A DNA stretch of 64,000 bases from Solwaraspora sp. WMMA2056 (GTDB taxonomy: Bacteria; Actinomycetota; Actinomycetes; Mycobacteriales; Micromonosporaceae): positions 6,634,001-6,698,000 of the forward strand of contig NZ_CP128360.1 in the NCBI RefSeq assembly GCF_030345095.1, in the 5' to 3' direction. Positions within the stretch are counted from its first letter, which is position 1; each line of letters starts with the position of its first letter. The position numbers and the translations under genes are program-made. A model generated the notes under the pieces. That model worked only from the letters and a program-made list of their open reading frames with translations, searched no databases and was not told the origin of the DNA. This document shows, in pieces, positions 27,551 to 35,717 of the stretch.

Positions 27551-29080
27551 ATGACCCACAGAATCAGGACACGGTGGCGGCACCGGATGACATCGGTGAT
27601 CGCTGCCGGCACGGCGGCGGTGGCGGCGGGCGCGTTGCTGTTCGTGACCCTGCCCCCCGCCGACGCGCAGACCAACGAAAGATCTGCCGGCAGTCCCGAC
27701 CCCGCAGCGGCCGGACCGTACGCCGTCGCGTCCCTGGACTACACCCTGGGTGACGCCGCCTTCCGGGTCCCCGGCTACCTGGTGGAGCCGCCGTGGGACT
27801 GGGACGGCGACTGGGAGAATCCCGACCTTCCCGAAGCCGAGATCGAACTGACCGGCAACGTGCACTACCCGACCTCGGCCGACGGGACGTCGCCGCTGGT
27901 GGTGCTCCTGCACGGCTACTGGACGACCTGCGCCGACCGCGAGGCGGCCGACATCGCGGCGGCGCGCGAGGCGGCCCTCGGCTGGGAGGACATCTACGAC
28001 GACCCCGAGTGGCAGAACGCGATGGGACGGCTGATGCAGTGGCCGTGCGTACCCGGCGTGTCACCGCTGCCCAGCTACCGCGGCTACGACCACCTGGCAC
28101 AGCGGCTGGCCAGCCACGGCATGGTGGTCGTCTCGATCAGCGCGAACGGTGTCAACGCCGCCTCGATGAACGGGGCGGACAACGCCCGGTCGCTGCTGAT
28201 CAACAGACATCTGGAAATGTGGAGTGAACTGACCCGGACCGGCGGCGGGGAGCTGGCGGGCCGACTCACCGACCCGCGGACCGGCGCCGCCGCGACGGTC
28301 GACTTCACCGACCGCATCGACCTGAGCCGGGTCGGCACGATGGGGCACTCCCGGGGCGGACGCGCCGTGGCCTGGCACGCCGCCGACGTGCACCGCGACG
28401 AGCTGCCGGCCGGCGTACGCATCGCCGGGGTCCTCTCGCTCGCTGCGGCCGGCGCCGGCACGGCGACCAACGAAGGATCCCCCTGGGCACCGATGTATCG
28501 GGTGACCTCGGCTCCGCTGGCCGTCTGGATGGGCTGGTGCGACAACTTCCAGGGCGAGGACTACATCGACCTGGCCACCGGCGCCACCTCGAAGCCGATC
28601 GACAGCTGGTACGTCGACGGCGCCAACCACAACTTCCTCAACACCCAGTGGTCGCCGTCGAGCGGCCAGGTCACGGCCCACGACGACTTCGAGGAGTTCT
28701 ACGGCGACCTGCGTCCCGGCCCCGGGCTGTGCTTCAACCCGGAGCGCAAGCGCCCGCCGGGCGGCTGGCCGCAGGACCCGGACGTCGGCGACACGGAGGA
28801 CGGCGACCCCGCGTACGGCGGCGGCCGGGAAGGTTCAGACCCGGATCAGGGCGACCCGGACGGGGAGCCGACCTGGGACCCGGTCGACGATCCCGACGTA
28901 CGAGTGGTCCGCCAGCTCACCGAGGAGGAGCAGCGCCAGGTGCATGTCGGCTACGCCACCGCCTTTTTCCGCCACACGCTGCTGGGCGACCACCGCTTCG
29001 AAGCCGTGATCAGCGGGGAGCGGCATCCGTACGCCACCATCACCGACGTCGACGCCACTCGAATCGACCCGCAGCGCTGA
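27551..29080 (+). CDS. Secreted alpha/beta hydrolase (lipase/esterase-like)
   Basis: 509 aa. ATG 27551 is chosen because it begins a classical signal peptide (basic MTHRIRTRWRHR, hydrophobic core, cleavage near ADAQT). The hydrolase fold shows an oxyanion region LVVLLHGYWTTC, nucleophile elbow GTMGHSRGG (Ser), an Asp-containing region near GWCDNFQGEDY, and a catalytic His in GANHNF. It resembles secreted actinobacterial esterases/cutinase-like hydrolases with paired cysteines. Unusual is a Gly/Asp/Pro-rich acidic insert (about residues 405-445) before a short C-terminal helical segment. Transcribed alone, divergent from the ATP-grasp operon across 242 bp in which I see no further gene, and followed by a strong hairpin. 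Confidence 0.85.
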   Translation: MTHRIRTRWRHRMTSVIAAGTAAVAAGALLFVTLPPADAQTNERSAGSPDPAAAGPYAVASLDYTLGDAAFRVPGYLVEPPWDWDGDWENPDLPEAEIELTGNVHYPTSADGTSPLVVLLHGYWTTCADREAADIAAAREAALGWEDIYDDPEWQNAMGRLMQWPCVPGVSPLPSYRGYDHLAQRLASHGMVVVSISANGVNAASMNGADNARSLLINRHLEMWSELTRTGGGELAGRLTDPRTGAAATVDFTDRIDLSRVGTMGHSRGGRAVAWHAADVHRDELPAGVRIAGVLSLAAAGAGTATNEGSPWAPMYRVTSAPLAVWMGWCDNFQGEDYIDLATGATSKPIDSWYVDGANHNFLNTQWSPSSGQVTAHDDFEEFYGDLRPGPGLCFNPERKRPPGGWPQDPDVGDTEDGDPAYGGGREGSDPDQGDPDGEPTWDPVDDPDVRVVRQLTEEEQRQVHVGYATAFFRHTLLGDHRFEAVISGERHPYATITDVDATRIDPQR

Positions 29081-29085
29081 GCGGT

Positions 29086-29150
29086 GCGTCGAGGTGAGGC
29101 TGGTCCACGTCAAATCGCACTGGTGACGTGGACCAGCCTCACCTCGACGC
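29086..29150. terminator. Perfect 27-bp inverted repeat with 11-nt loop
   Basis: Arms 29086-29112 and 29124-29150 are exact reverse complements (begin GCGTCGAGGTGAGGC, end CCACGTCA). It starts 6 bp after the hydrolase stop. There is no T-tract, but long G+C hairpins can terminate in actinobacteria. The core is shared with the hairpins at 32513 and 62032, so it may instead be a dispersed palindromic repeat. Confidence 0.6.
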
Positions 29151-29239
29151 CGCCGGCCTCCCGGGTCAGCTCTTCCAGTCGTCCCAGCTCGGACGGCTGT
29201 CGAAGCCGCCCCGGCTGTCCAAGGTGAGCCGCCCCGCAG

Positions 29240-29707
29240 TCAGATCCGCCGGCCGTGCCACCACGGCGGAGAGGGCGGTGTCGCACGGTCGAGCATCGGA
29301 GGCTCACCGTCGGCTGGCCGAGATCCACCTGGCTGTCGCCCACGCATGCGCGTCCAGAGGACGAACCGCTCGTACAGCACGCCGCCGTCCTCGCCGGTCT
29401 CGGCCAGCGCGGTCTGCATCATCGTGGCCAACTCGACGACCATCCGGAGCCGGTCGCCGGCGTACGCGTCGACGAGTGCGGCCCGTGCGGGCGGGCATGG
29501 CCACGGTGTGCCGGCCGGGCAGACCGTGCACGTCCAGGACGGCCGCCGTGGCCCACCGAGGCCGTGATGGCGGCGAGCCCAGGCCAGCTGTGGGCGGTCG
29601 GCGGTGCCGGCGCATCCGGTGTGGCAGGGTCGGCCGGCGTCGTGGGCGGCGAGGGCCGCGCAGGCGGCATCGTCGAGGTCCCGGCCGGTGACCGGCCCGT
29701 CGTCCAT
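29240..29707 (-). CDS. Small cysteine-containing protein of unknown function, paralog A
   Basis: 155 aa from ATG 29707. Visible features are Cys/His pairs near HDAGRPCHTGCAG and a block RPSWTCTVCPAGTPWPCPP followed by a helical region ending LYERFVLWTR. The cysteines could bind metal, but the family is not one I can name. It lies 5 nt downstream of a second gene with the same block, so the two are tandem paralogs and probably cotranscribed. Both point away from the GntR regulator, whose palindromic operator lies upstream. Soluble; no signal peptide. Confidence 0.7.
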   Translation of the reverse strand: MDDGPVTGRDLDDAACAALAAHDAGRPCHTGCAGTADRPQLAWARRHHGLGGPRRPSWTCTVCPAGTPWPCPPARAALVDAYAGDRLRMVVELATMMQTALAETGEDGGVLYERFVLWTRMRGRQPGGSRPADGEPPMLDRATPPSPPWWHGRRI

Positions 29708-29712
29708 CGCGG

Positions 29713-29949
29713 TCACGTCGCCGACCCGTTCCAGGTCCAGGACACGAAGCGCTCGTACAGTTCGGCAGGATCGGTGACGCCGGCCTCCTCGGCGGCCATG
29801 GGGAGCATCTCGCCGATGTCGACCGAGAGCGCGATGGGCTCGCCCGCGTACGCCTCGGCAAGCTGGATCCGGGCCGGTGGGCACGGCCAGGGCGTGTCCA
29901 CCGGGCAGGCCGCGCACATCCAGGACGGGCGGTGCGGCGTGTGCACCAC
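29713..29949 (-). CDS. Small cysteine-containing protein of unknown function, paralog B
   Basis: 78 aa from GTG 29949. It shares with its downstream neighbour the block RPSWMCAACPVDTPWPCPP and the ending LYERFVSWTW but lacks the N-terminal 50 residues of paralog A. No start codon occurs further upstream in frame until a TGA near 30137, although that leader reads like coding sequence, so a remnant of a longer N-terminus or an uncalled start is possible. First gene of the pair, 334 bp from the palindrome next to the GntR gene. Confidence 0.65.
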   Translation of the reverse strand: MVHTPHRPSWMCAACPVDTPWPCPPARIQLAEAYAGEPIALSVDIGEMLPMAAEEAGVTDPAELYERFVSWTWNGSAT

Positions 29950-30282
29950 CCGGGCCGCACCGCCACCGCAGGTAGTGCCGGCTGGCGTTGCCGCCGCGCC
30001 GTTCGGCCCGGTCGGTACGGGTCGCCGGCCGGCCGGTGCCGGGCCGGGCGGGCTGGTCGGCGTACCGGCGGCGGCCCGGCACTGGCCGAACGACGTCGAC
30101 CGTGCCGGGTCGCAGGAACCACTTCCCGATCATCTGCGCGCTCCTCGAGTCGAAGGAGGCGGCGGCCCGGCGGGCACGGGGGTTCCGCGCCGGACCGCCG
30201 CCGATCTACGGCCCGGCCCTGCGGATCCGCGCGCTGGAACCGAAACAGGACCGGGCCATGACGGGCTGTTCGAGCCCATCGC

Positions 30283-30300
30283 GCTTTGCGTACGCAAAGC
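30283..30300. promoter_or_regulatory. 18-bp perfect palindrome, probable GntR operator
   Basis: GCTTTGCGTACGCAAAGC is a perfect palindrome 41 bp before the GntR gene and between it and the divergent small paralogs. GntR/HutC regulators bind such inverted repeats and commonly autoregulate. It lies just upstream of the inferred -10 hexamer TAGACT (30329-30334). Confidence 0.6.
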
Positions 30301-30341
30301 ATGGACCGAGTGTGATCCTGTCCACGCCTAGACTTGGCGGC

Positions 30342-31145
30342 ATGGCGGGCTACCGGGAGATCGCCGATGCGCTGCGGTCGGCGATCGAGCAGGGCGAGCT
30401 CGCGCCTGGCGCGAAAGTGCCCACCGAACACGAGCTCGCCGAGACCTACCGGGTGAGTCGTGAGACAGTCCGACGAGCGTTGGCCGATCTCCGAGCCGCC
30501 GGGGTGATCGAGTCGGCGCGAGCCGCCGGGACCCGCGTGGCGGCCGCACCGGTGCGGCTCGCACTGACCCGGTACGCGGCAGTGGCCGATCCGGACCGCG
30601 CCCGGTCAAGCCTCGGCCCGTGGGAGACAGCGTGCGCCGATCAGGGCGTGACCGGCACCGTCGAAACCGTGTCGGTGGAGCACCTGCCCGCGCCCGCGCA
30701 CATAGCCGCTCACCTCGACCTGCCGCCTGGCACAACGGTGGTACGTCGGCAACGTCATCATCTTGCCGACGGTCATGTGGCCCAACTGCAGGAGGCTTGG
30801 CTACCTGCAGCACTGGTCGCCGGCACCCCGCTGGCGGGCCGGGGCAAGGTGGTCGGCGGCGTCTACGCCGCGCTGACTGCAGCCGGCGTCCACCTGGGCA
30901 CCGCATCGGAGGAACTGTCGGCACGGCCGGTCACCGCCACGGAGCGGGAAACGCTGAACATGGCGACGGTCGGCTGGGTACTCGAGGTCTGGCGAACGAC
31001 CCGGGACATCAACGGCCGACCGGTGGAGTCGCTGCACGTGGTGTCGGACGCGCGCCGGGTGCGGTACGTCTACGACGACCTGCCCCTCCGATCGGCGCGT
31101 GCCGATGATCGACCCGGATCAGGCGGGGACGCCGGCAGCGACTGA
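30342..31145 (+). CDS. GntR/HutC-family transcriptional regulator with UTRA domain
   Basis: 267 aa. The N-terminal winged helix (residues 1-67: YREIADALRSAIEQGELAPG, then SRETVRRALADLRAAGVI) is typical GntR. The C-terminal 170 residues form a UTRA ligand-binding domain ending in GRPVESLHVVSDARRVRYVY. Start ATG 30342 is preceded by TAGACT and a 7-nt spacer, indicating a leaderless message. The palindrome at 30283 is the likely operator. It probably controls itself and perhaps the divergent small genes. The ligand is unknown. Confidence 0.9.
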   Translation: MAGYREIADALRSAIEQGELAPGAKVPTEHELAETYRVSRETVRRALADLRAAGVIESARAAGTRVAAAPVRLALTRYAAVADPDRARSSLGPWETACADQGVTGTVETVSVEHLPAPAHIAAHLDLPPGTTVVRRQRHHLADGHVAQLQEAWLPAALVAGTPLAGRGKVVGGVYAALTAAGVHLGTASEELSARPVTATERETLNMATVGWVLEVWRTTRDINGRPVESLHVVSDARRVRYVYDDLPLRSARADDRPGSGGDAGSD

Positions 31146-31182
31146 TTCCAGTGGTGCCGGAGGGTCAGCGCCCCTGGCAAGC

Positions 31183-31620
31183 TCAGCGCGGCCAGTAGCG
31201 TGGGGGGTCCCGGCGTGGATCGATGATCTCGTAGCGCTTCCTGGTCGGATCGATGCCCGTGATGTGGACGAGCCGTTGCCCGTCCGCGTTGCTCAGGACG
31301 TCGATCACGCCCGGCATGGCGGCCACGAGGCTTCCGACGGCCACGGCGAGTCCATGGAGGCCAGCGTGTCGTTGTTTGTAGGAGATCCGGTGGAGGCCTG
31401 ACCTTTTGACCTCGCGGCACTCGTCAGGGTCGGCCATCTGGGCGGCGTCGTTGGTGACGATCGCGTCGTACCCTGCTTTACGCGCGTCGCGGTAGACCAT
31501 GTCGTCGGGCTTACCGGACCACTTGATCAGATGAACATGGTCGACGTCGTGACCTCGCAGGACGTGCTTGAGCACGTCGACGACCTGACGAGGGACATCT
31601 TCGTCAAGAAGTATTTGCAT
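31183..31620 (-). CDS. VapC45-like PIN-domain toxin
   Basis: 145 aa. The N-terminal MQILLDEDVPRQVVDVL supplies the first acidic PIN residues; DAIVTNDAAQMADPDE carries further conserved acidic residues. The size and the DUF433 partner match the VapBC45 arrangement known from mycobacteria, where the toxin is a PIN-like ribonuclease. Its ATG overlaps the antitoxin stop by one base (TAATG), so translation is coupled and antitoxin is made first. The target RNA cannot be predicted. Convergent with the GntR gene. Confidence 0.8.
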   Translation of the reverse strand: MQILLDEDVPRQVVDVLKHVLRGHDVDHVHLIKWSGKPDDMVYRDARKAGYDAIVTNDAAQMADPDECREVKRSGLHRISYKQRHAGLHGLAVAVGSLVAAMPGVIDVLSNADGQRLVHITGIDPTRKRYEIIDPRRDPPRYWPR

Positions 31621-32261
31621 TATGCCGATTTCCGCCTGGAGGTCCGTTCTACGTAGTCGGCGAACGAGACGGCATCGCGGGCTGCGGCTGCGGTCACGCC
31701 AGGATAGAAGTCCTTGACCTCCTGGGGCGGTACGCCGTCCCGAACAAGGCCTGCAACCAGCTCATAGCCGACGCGGGTTCCAGCGATGACCGGATGGCCG
31801 CCGCGAACTGTCGGCTTCACGGAGATCATCTGGCGAGGTCGGGTCAAGTTGGGGACCTCCATGTCTCCGAGCGGGAAGGACTGGAGCACGTCGCCGAGCT
31901 TGATGACAGTCAGCTGCTGGCCAGGTTTCTCGACCAGGTCGATCGCCCCTTCGCCGTCCTCTTGAACGAGCGCGACACTTCGTCGACCCTGCTCGACAAG
32001 CTTGTATCGGGAGAGGTGATCGACCTCAACGATCTCGCGGAGATTGTTCAGTGCCCGCCGGATGGTCTGCAGCGGCCGCTTCTCTCTCAGCAGGACGAAT
32101 GCGCGCAGGGCGATGATGTCGCGAAACGAATACAGGATGGGCCGCTCGGCCGAGATCTCGGGGACCAGTATCTGGTCCTGCCCTCGACGCCAATAGGACA
32201 GCTGCCCGACGGTGGCACCGGACAGCGCAGAAGCCATGCGCGGTTCGTACGCCATGGCCAT
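31620..32261 (-). CDS. DUF433-domain antitoxin (VapB45-like) with MerR-like N-terminus
   Basis: 213 aa. The N-terminal region (SGATVGQLSYWRRGQ, then SFRDIIALRAFVLLREKR) resembles a MerR-type helix-turn-helix. The C-terminal 60 residues (VRGGHPVIAGTRVGYELVAG, DFYPGVTAAAARDAVSFADY) form a DUF433 domain. This two-part layout is that of VapB45 antitoxins, which bind the promoter and neutralise the PIN toxin. ATG 32261 is used; ATG 32255 is also possible. An imperfect palindrome and an A+T-rich promoter stretch lie just upstream, consistent with autoregulation. Confidence 0.82.
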   Translation of the reverse strand: MAMAYEPRMASALSGATVGQLSYWRRGQDQILVPEISAERPILYSFRDIIALRAFVLLREKRPLQTIRRALNNLREIVEVDHLSRYKLVEQGRRSVALVQEDGEGAIDLVEKPGQQLTVIKLGDVLQSFPLGDMEVPNLTRPRQMISVKPTVRGGHPVIAGTRVGYELVAGLVRDGVPPQEVKDFYPGVTAAAARDAVSFADYVERTSRRKSA

Positions 32262-32278
32262 CAGACTGTCACACCGCC

Positions 32279-32298
32279 CTGGGCACGTGCGTACCCAG
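32279..32298. promoter_or_regulatory. Imperfect palindrome in the toxin-antitoxin promoter
   Basis: CTGGGCACGTGCGTACCCAG has 9-nt arms with one mismatch, 18 bp before the antitoxin start. The adjacent 32303-32340 stretch is the most A+T-rich DNA in the vicinity (TATTCGTATTTTTTG, GGATATATTC) and probably holds the promoter. Likely antitoxin operator. Confidence 0.5.
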
Positions 32299-32512
32299 AC
32301 ACTCGTATTCGTATTTTTTGTCGGATATATTCGGTTTCACGCACCCTTGATCTTCTGGATCCAGGCACGGCCTCTGCGGCTTCAGCGCTCCCGTCCACCT
32401 CCCTGGGCTGAACTCTGGCTCAGGTCGGCCTCCCGGTGAGTGGACAGGGACAAATTCCTGAAACACCGGGCGGCGCCCGGCGCAGCGGACTGGCCGGTCC
32501 GCCAGCCTCGGG

Positions 32513-32581
32513 CAAGATCGATGTGAGCGCCTTGGTCGTCATCCGGCGAGTTTGACGACCAAGGCGCTCACATTGATCTTG
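32513..32581. terminator. 29-bp inverted repeat with 11-nt loop
   Basis: Arms 32513-32541 and 32553-32581 match at 28 of 29 positions (core ATGTGAGCGCCTTGGTCGTC). Same geometry (27-29 bp arms, 11-nt loop) as the hairpin at 29086. It could terminate the leftward quinone reductase transcript, or be a dispersed palindromic element. Confidence 0.55.
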
Positions 32582-32604
32582 GGCCAAGGGTGCGCGCGTC
32601 GGTC

Positions 32605-32640
32605 GAGGGCCCAGGCGAGGGCTCAGACGAGGGCTCAGAC
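32605..32640. repeat. Three tandem 12-bp repeats
   Basis: GAGGGCCCAGGC followed by two exact copies of GAGGGCTCAGAC and a partial fourth unit. Noncoding; no function suggested by the sequence. Confidence 0.7.
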
Positions 32641-32789
32641 GAGGGCGGGCTGCCGGCACGGGACCTGCCGGCAGCCCGGGCACCGTCCGCGACCACCGGG
32701 AACGGGGAGATCCGGGGGTAGCGGCCACCGCCGCGTCAACCGTACGCGGTGGTGGCGGCCTCCTGCCGCCCCGAAAAGTTTCCAGTTAA

Positions 32790-34208
32790 TTACTCTTCGT
32801 CATGCCACATCAGCTGACGTGCGGCTTCAGCGATTGATCCGGACAACGAAGGATAAATTGTGATTGTGTGCGCCAACTGACTGACCGTCATGTGGTTCTC
32901 GACCGCGACGGTGATCGGCATGATCAACTCGCTGGCCTTCGGCGCCACCACCACCCCGCCGATGATCTGCCCGCTCGCCGGGCGGCAGAACAGCTTGACG
33001 AACCCGTCGCGCAGGTCGGCCATCTTGGCCCGGGCGTTGCCGGCCAGCGGCAGCATCACCTGCCGGGCCTGCACCCGTCCGTCGTCGACCTCGTCCTGAG
33101 AGACGCCGACGGTGGCCAGCTCCGGATCGGTGAAGACGTTCGCCGCGACTGTACGCAGCCGCAGCGGCACCACCGCCTCGCCGAGCGCGTGCCACATCGC
33201 GATCCGCCCCTGCATCGCGGCGACGCTGGCCAGCGGCAGCACCCCGGTGCAGTCGCCGGCGGCGTAGATGCCCGGCACGTTGGTCCGCGACACCCGGTCG
33301 ACCGGCACGTGGCCGCTGGGCGCGACGGAGACGCCGTACTCGGCGAGCCCCAGATCGGCGGTGTTGGGCACCGAACCGACGGCGATCAGGGCGTGCGAGC
33401 CGGTCACCGTACGGCCGTCGGCGAGCCGGACCTCGACGCCGTCACCCGCGCCGCCGTCGCCGGTCCGGGTGACCGCCTCGGCCCGCGAGTTGTTCAGGAT
33501 CGTCATGCCGCGCGCCCGGAACACCTGCTCGATCGCCATCGCGGCGTCGGCGTCCTCGTGCGGCATCACCCGGTCCCGGCTCGACACCAGGGTGACCGGC
33601 ACCCCCATCGCCAGGTAGGCGCTGGCGAACTCGGCACCAGTCACGCCGGAGCCGACCACGATCAGGTGCTCGGGCAGCTCCGGCAGGTCGTAGACCTGAC
33701 GCCAGGTCAGGATCCGTTCGCCGTCGGGCACCGCAGTCGGCAACTGCCGGGGCGTCGCGCCGGTGGCGACCAGTACGGTCGACGCCTCGATTGCGTACTC
33801 TGCGTCACCGTCATGCGGGCGGACCAGCACCCGGTGAGTGTGACCGAGCGTGTCCTCGCCAAGTCGGGCGGTACCGGCGACGAACGTCACACCGGCTTTC
33901 ACGAGTTTGCTGTGCACGTCGGCCGACTGGGCGAGCGCGAGTCGCTTGACCCGGGCGTGCACCGCGGCGGCGTCGACGGTCACGGCGTCGAGCCCTTCGG
34001 AGTCGATCCCGAACTCCTCGGTGTCCCGGTAGCCGGTCACCACTTCTGAGCTGGCGATGAAGGTCTTGGACGGGACGCAGTCGGACAGTACGCAGGCCCC
34101 GCCGGCGCCGTCGGCCTCGACGACCGTGACCTCGGCGTGCAGTTGGGCCGCGACCAGGGCCGCCTCGTAGCCGGCCGGGCCACCACCGATTATCACTATC
34201 CGCTTCAA
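32790..34208 (-). CDS. lpdA: NAD(P)H-quinone dehydrogenase, LpdA type
   Basis: 472 aa flavoprotein of the class I pyridine nucleotide-disulfide family. FAD motif IVIIGGGPAGYEA at the N-terminus, a CVLSDC pair followed by VPSKTF, NAD(P) motif VVGSGVTGAEFA, FAD motif YAAGDC, and a C-terminal dimerisation domain. The C-terminal region reads IYPSLSGSIAEA where lipoamide dehydrogenases have the catalytic His; mycobacterial LpdA, a quinone reductase, likewise lacks it, so quinone reduction rather than lipoamide oxidation is expected. Start TTG 34208 is chosen because GGGGAGA lies 8-9 nt upstream and the Rossmann strand starts immediately; an upstream in-frame start would add 26 unlikely residues. 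Confidence 0.88.
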   Translation of the reverse strand: MKRIVIIGGGPAGYEAALVAAQLHAEVTVVEADGAGGACVLSDCVPSKTFIASSEVVTGYRDTEEFGIDSEGLDAVTVDAAAVHARVKRLALAQSADVHSKLVKAGVTFVAGTARLGEDTLGHTHRVLVRPHDGDAEYAIEASTVLVATGATPRQLPTAVPDGERILTWRQVYDLPELPEHLIVVGSGVTGAEFASAYLAMGVPVTLVSSRDRVMPHEDADAAMAIEQVFRARGMTILNNSRAEAVTRTGDGGAGDGVEVRLADGRTVTGSHALIAVGSVPNTADLGLAEYGVSVAPSGHVPVDRVSRTNVPGIYAAGDCTGVLPLASVAAMQGRIAMWHALGEAVVPLRLRTVAANVFTDPELATVGVSQDEVDDGRVQARQVMLPLAGNARAKMADLRDGFVKLFCRPASGQIIGGVVVAPKASELIMPITVAVENHMTVSQLAHTITIYPSLSGSIAEAARQLMWHDEE

Positions 34209-34341
34209 AACGACTTTCTCCCCAAGTTGGACTTTAGCGGGACGTTCCACCCGCCCGGAACCGTCTCCCGACGGCGCGCCCGACACGCGACACGCTCACT
34301 CGTATTCTCCCCCACCCCCTCGCCGGGCTATCGTCATCGCC

Positions 34342-34797
34342 GTGCGTCATTACGCCGCGTACGGCTCAAACCTCGACCCCGCACGAATGCGTGCTTACTG
34401 TCCGCATTCGCCCATGGTGGGTACCGGCTGGCTGGAAGGCTGGCGGCTCACCTTCGCCGGCGAGGGGGTGATCGGCTGGGAGGGGGCGGTCACCACCATC
34501 GTGGAGTCGCCCGGCGACCGGGTCTTCGTCGCACTCTACGACGTCCACCCCTGGGACGCCGCGCAGCTCGACGAGGTCGAGGGGGCGCTGTCGGGCACCT
34601 ACCGGCGGCTGACCGTGCGGGCGGTCACCCTCGACGGCGAGATCACCGCCTGGGTGTACGTCTTCGACGGGTACGAGGGCGGGCTGCCCACCGCCTGGTA
34701 CCTGTCCGAGATCGCCAACGCGGCGGAGAAGGCCGGTGCCCCGGACGACTACGTGGCGGCGCTGCGCGACCGGCCCACCCGTACCGCCACCGCCTGA
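34342..34797 (+). CDS. Gamma-glutamylcyclotransferase-like (AIG2/GGCT fold) protein
   Basis: 151 aa. Opens with MRHYAAYGSNLDPARM, the YGSNL signature of the GGCT/AIG2 fold; an acidic DEVEGALSGTYRR follows at the position of the family's catalytic Glu. Members act on gamma-glutamylamines or amino-acid peptides; the substrate here is unknown. GTG 34342 follows TATCGT plus 7 nt, a leaderless-type start. Divergent from lpdA, convergent with the SCO6745-family gene. Confidence 0.85.
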   Translation: MRHYAAYGSNLDPARMRAYCPHSPMVGTGWLEGWRLTFAGEGVIGWEGAVTTIVESPGDRVFVALYDVHPWDAAQLDEVEGALSGTYRRLTVRAVTLDGEITAWVYVFDGYEGGLPTAWYLSEIANAAEKAGAPDDYVAALRDRPTRTATA

Positions 34798-34870
34798 CCC
34801 GTCACTCACCGCGTACCGCTGGCCGCTGAGCGCTGGCTGCTGAGCCGCCACGGCCACCGGCGCGTCCGGC

Positions 34871-35611
34871 TCAGCGTCGGCGTACGTGTGCCGCCGCGCC
34901 GGCGAGCAGCGCGACCAGCTCCCGACGGAGCCCCTGGCCGAGCACCGTGAACGCCTGCCCGGCCAACCGGTTCGTCACCTGGTCGGCCCAGAGCCGGCGA
35001 CGGACCAGCGGCCCGGTCGGCGGCCACGGCGGGGTCCAGCCGGCGGCCACCGCCCCGCTGGTGCCCTCCGGGCCGGCGAGCACCGCCTCCAACGGCGTCA
35101 ACCCCGCCACCCGTACGGCGATAAGGTGGGCTCCGGCCCGGTGCTCACCGAGCAGCCGCACCGCGACGGCGGCCCGGGCCCCAGGCGTGGTGTCCGGCAG
35201 CGGCATCGCCCGCCAGGCGGCGAACAGTGGCATCCCGGTGGCGTCGGCCGCCCGCACCACCGGCTCGGCCAACTCGACCAGCCGCTCCACGACGGCGAGG
35301 CCGCCGAGCTGCTCGGCCCCCCACCGGCAGCACTCGGCCAGGCTCACCGAGGCCGCCTCGACCGGGGTGGTGACCGCGCAGGCGGCCTCCCAGCCGTCGG
35401 TGACCGCCTCGGGGGCGATGACGCCGATCGCGGCGGTCACGGTCGCGGCGGAGACCGGCCCGAGCACCCCGGCCCGCCCGGCCACGTGGAACGCCCACCC
35501 GCCGAGCCCCAGCTGACGGGAGCGGCGCAGGGTCTGCGGACATTCGCTGTACGCCGCCGTCAGCTCGTGCAGGCTGCGCCGACACGCGCCGGCGGCCTGG
35601 TCGGGATTCAC
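34871..35611 (-). CDS. SCO6745-family protein
   Basis: 246 aa from GTG 35611, which has GAAGG about 10 nt upstream; an ATG at 35704 would add an unlikely Cys-rich leader. All-helical, with LHELTAAYSECPQTLRRSRQ and LGGWAFHVAGRAGVLGPVSA, the conserved N-terminal blocks of this actinobacterial family. Often annotated as a helix-turn-helix protein, but no DNA-binding motif is evident. Function unknown. Soluble. Confidence 0.75.
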   Translation of the reverse strand: MNPDQAAGACRRSLHELTAAYSECPQTLRRSRQLGLGGWAFHVAGRAGVLGPVSAATVTAAIGVIAPEAVTDGWEAACAVTTPVEAASVSLAECCRWGAEQLGGLAVVERLVELAEPVVRAADATGMPLFAAWRAMPLPDTTPGARAAVAVRLLGEHRAGAHLIAVRVAGLTPLEAVLAGPEGTSGAVAAGWTPPWPPTGPLVRRRLWADQVTNRLAGQAFTVLGQGLRRELVALLAGAAAHVRRR

Positions 35612-35717
35612 CGCGTCGCCGCCCTTCGCCGCGCCGGCCGAGGTCGGCGGTCCCAGCTGCCGGTCCCGGCAACAGTACTGACCGATGTCGACCCTGTCAG
35701 CCACCGCAGTGGACAGC

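Larger units (their letters stand above)
32341..32789. other. 449-bp intergenic region without a convincing gene
   Basis: Between the toxin-antitoxin promoter and the 3' end of the quinone reductase gene. It contains a 29-bp-arm hairpin (32513-32581), three 12-bp tandem repeats (32605-32640) and G+C-rich short inverted repeats around 32650. Reading frames here lack recognisable protein features. Confidence 0.6.

Noticed and set aside
29086-29150. Long inverted repeat considered as the end of an insertion sequence
   Set aside because: The two arms are only 11 nt apart and no transposase gene or target duplication lies nearby.
29110-29343. A 77-codon minus-strand frame overlapping the hairpin at 29086 and the end of paralog A
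   Set aside because: It includes a hairpin arm and overlaps a better supported gene; no recognisable protein features.
32605-32640. Short tandem repeats considered as a CRISPR array
   Set aside because: The units are 12 bp with no spacers between them, and no cas genes are present.
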